64,000 bases of DNA from Berghia stephanieae (lineage: Eukaryota; Mollusca; Gastropoda; Nudibranchia; Aeolidiidae), in NCBI GenBank assembly GCA_034508935.3, contig CM067446.1:24842130-24906129 (forward strand), written 5' to 3'. Shown piece by piece: positions 63,075 to 64,000 of this stretch; position 1 is the stretch's first letter; each line of letters opens with the position of its first letter. Below the pieces are notes generated by a model. It searched no databases and was not told where the DNA came from. It worked only from the letters and a program-made list of their open reading frames with translations. A program made the position numbers and the translations under genes.

Positions 63075-63850
63075 CCACCCCAATAATAATAATACTTTAT
63101 TGCATCCCAAAAAGGAAATATTTTGTACAGAAGTGTTATAATTTACACAGTAAGATATACATATAAATAAGGAGTGGTTTCACAGCCAAAACCGCGTTTT
63201 ATATATGAATAATTTCAACACTGTAAAATAGTTAAAATTGCCACTCTAAATTGAAAATTAATCAATTAATATTTACATTATTTGGAAGTAAAATAGTGAA
63301 AATAATTACATAAAATGATTATTGCTTGTTGTTATAAAGCCAAATACTGGACGGTAGAAAAGACCTTCGGTGTCTCTCTCTGTTTTTGTTGAAATAGAGA
63401 AAGGGCGACCACTCCTTCCTGACATAATAACTAATGGCACTAATGGTCTTAGTGGATGATGCTGGTCATTTAATATTTTAGTATTTTACTAATACAACAT
63501 CTCTCATATAAAAGATCTACATTGTCAACATCATTTGTATGGCACTTAATGGATTTTTTAATTACTTGAATTTATTTTATTCCTTTCCACAGCTAAGCAA
63601 TTGCCTCCCCAAGCTGTTATACAAAATGACAAGACACTTTCGATTACTGCTTTATAAAATAATGTGCATAAAGTGAGAAAGTTTTGATATAAAATAAGTA
63701 CGTCTGCACATCTTATGTTTAATTATTTTCAAGCGCTTGTCCCACTTGAGCCTGTCATCAATCGTTATACCAAGGTGTTTGTAGTGAGGAACTCGTTTTC
63801 AAATGCATGCTCACCAAATATGCGAGTCATTTTTGGCTTCACGAGAATGG
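63075..63850 (-). mobile_element. Rex1/CR1-like LINE, 3' part, minus strand
   Basis: Minus-strand frames read HLGITIDDRLKWDKRLK (about 63730-63780) and AVIESVLSFCITAWGGNCLA (about 63590-63630), then RRSFLPSSIWLYN, like the C-terminal RT region of 6400-6870. Frameshifts separate them. It ends at ATT repeats (63075-63088) and lies tail-to-tail with the plus-strand copy. Confidence 0.8.
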
Positions 63851-64000
63851 GATTATCAGATTTTGATTTTGATGTCAGGATTCTGGCTGGGACATAAAAT
63901 CAGTGATGATAATGGTAATTTGTCAAAAAGGAGGAAAATGTATCAGTCCATCAGTCAAACTCAAACAAAATCAAAACATAAAATATCATAGTTTCTTATA
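63851..64000. other. Window edge with R7 repeat
   Basis: 63900-63960 repeats the R7 phrase gtcaaaaaggaggaaaatgt seen at 24325. Confidence 0.5.

Overview
The window looks like an AT-rich animal (metazoan) genome, most likely an aquatic invertebrate and possibly a lophotrochozoan. The reasons are GT-AG introns of 0.1-4.6 kb, very low gene density, and intergenic and intronic DNA packed with CR1/Rex1-like LINEs, tRNA-derived SINEs, pogo/Tigger, piggyBac and hAT-type DNA elements, and long trinucleotide arrays. The taxon is inferred; no species can be named from the sequence alone.

Layout. (1) 1-18750, plus strand: the last eleven exons of COPS3 (COP9 signalosome subunit 3). Its introns hold a Tigger-like element, a Rex1/CR1-like LINE, a piggyBac fragment, CR1/L2 and RTE-like LINE pieces, and microsatellites. 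The 5' exons lie left of the window. (2) 18751-31800: COPS3 3' flank, then repeats: a 1.5 kb G-poor CAY array, an inverted duplication carrying a short unexplained ORF, many copies of an unclassified ~520 bp repeat (called R2 here), and a three-layer nested insertion at 29.2-30.7 kb. (3) 31838-36944, minus strand: the last three exons of RPS19BP1 (AROS). The intron between the first two of these holds an unusual TIR transposon with a DGGPDE motif and TAA target duplications. Its first exon was not found; a housekeeping-type promoter with an exact NRF-1 site at 52.2 kb is one candidate. (4) 37-45 kb: two related TIR families (R4, R3) with perfect 6-bp target duplications, a pogo-like element, and local tandem duplications. 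(5) 45.3-49.9 kb: the most unusual region. Palindromic minisatellite arrays (core CACCGTACGGTG) sit exactly between successive copies of a tRNA-headed repeat (R5), and a Tigger-like element has inserted into the array. (6) 50-57.3 kb: a hAT-like MITE, the promoter-like block, and a 4.3 kb composite of R2, R5 and pogo pieces inserted in an R4 copy between 11-bp duplications. (7) 57.3-64 kb: mostly unique sequence, tRNA-SINE-like repeats, a second R3 copy carrying a TTAA MITE, an orphan minus-strand 3' terminal exon (62504-62777), and tail-to-tail LINE ends.

The two recognised host genes are both conserved housekeeping genes: COPS3 in cullin deneddylation and RPS19BP1 in nucleolar ribosome biogenesis and SIRT1 regulation. 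They converge, with about 13 kb of repeats between their 3' ends. Nothing suggests they act together. The novelty here lies in the repeats: R5 plus palindromic satellite, the DGGPDE transposon, R2, and R3/R4.
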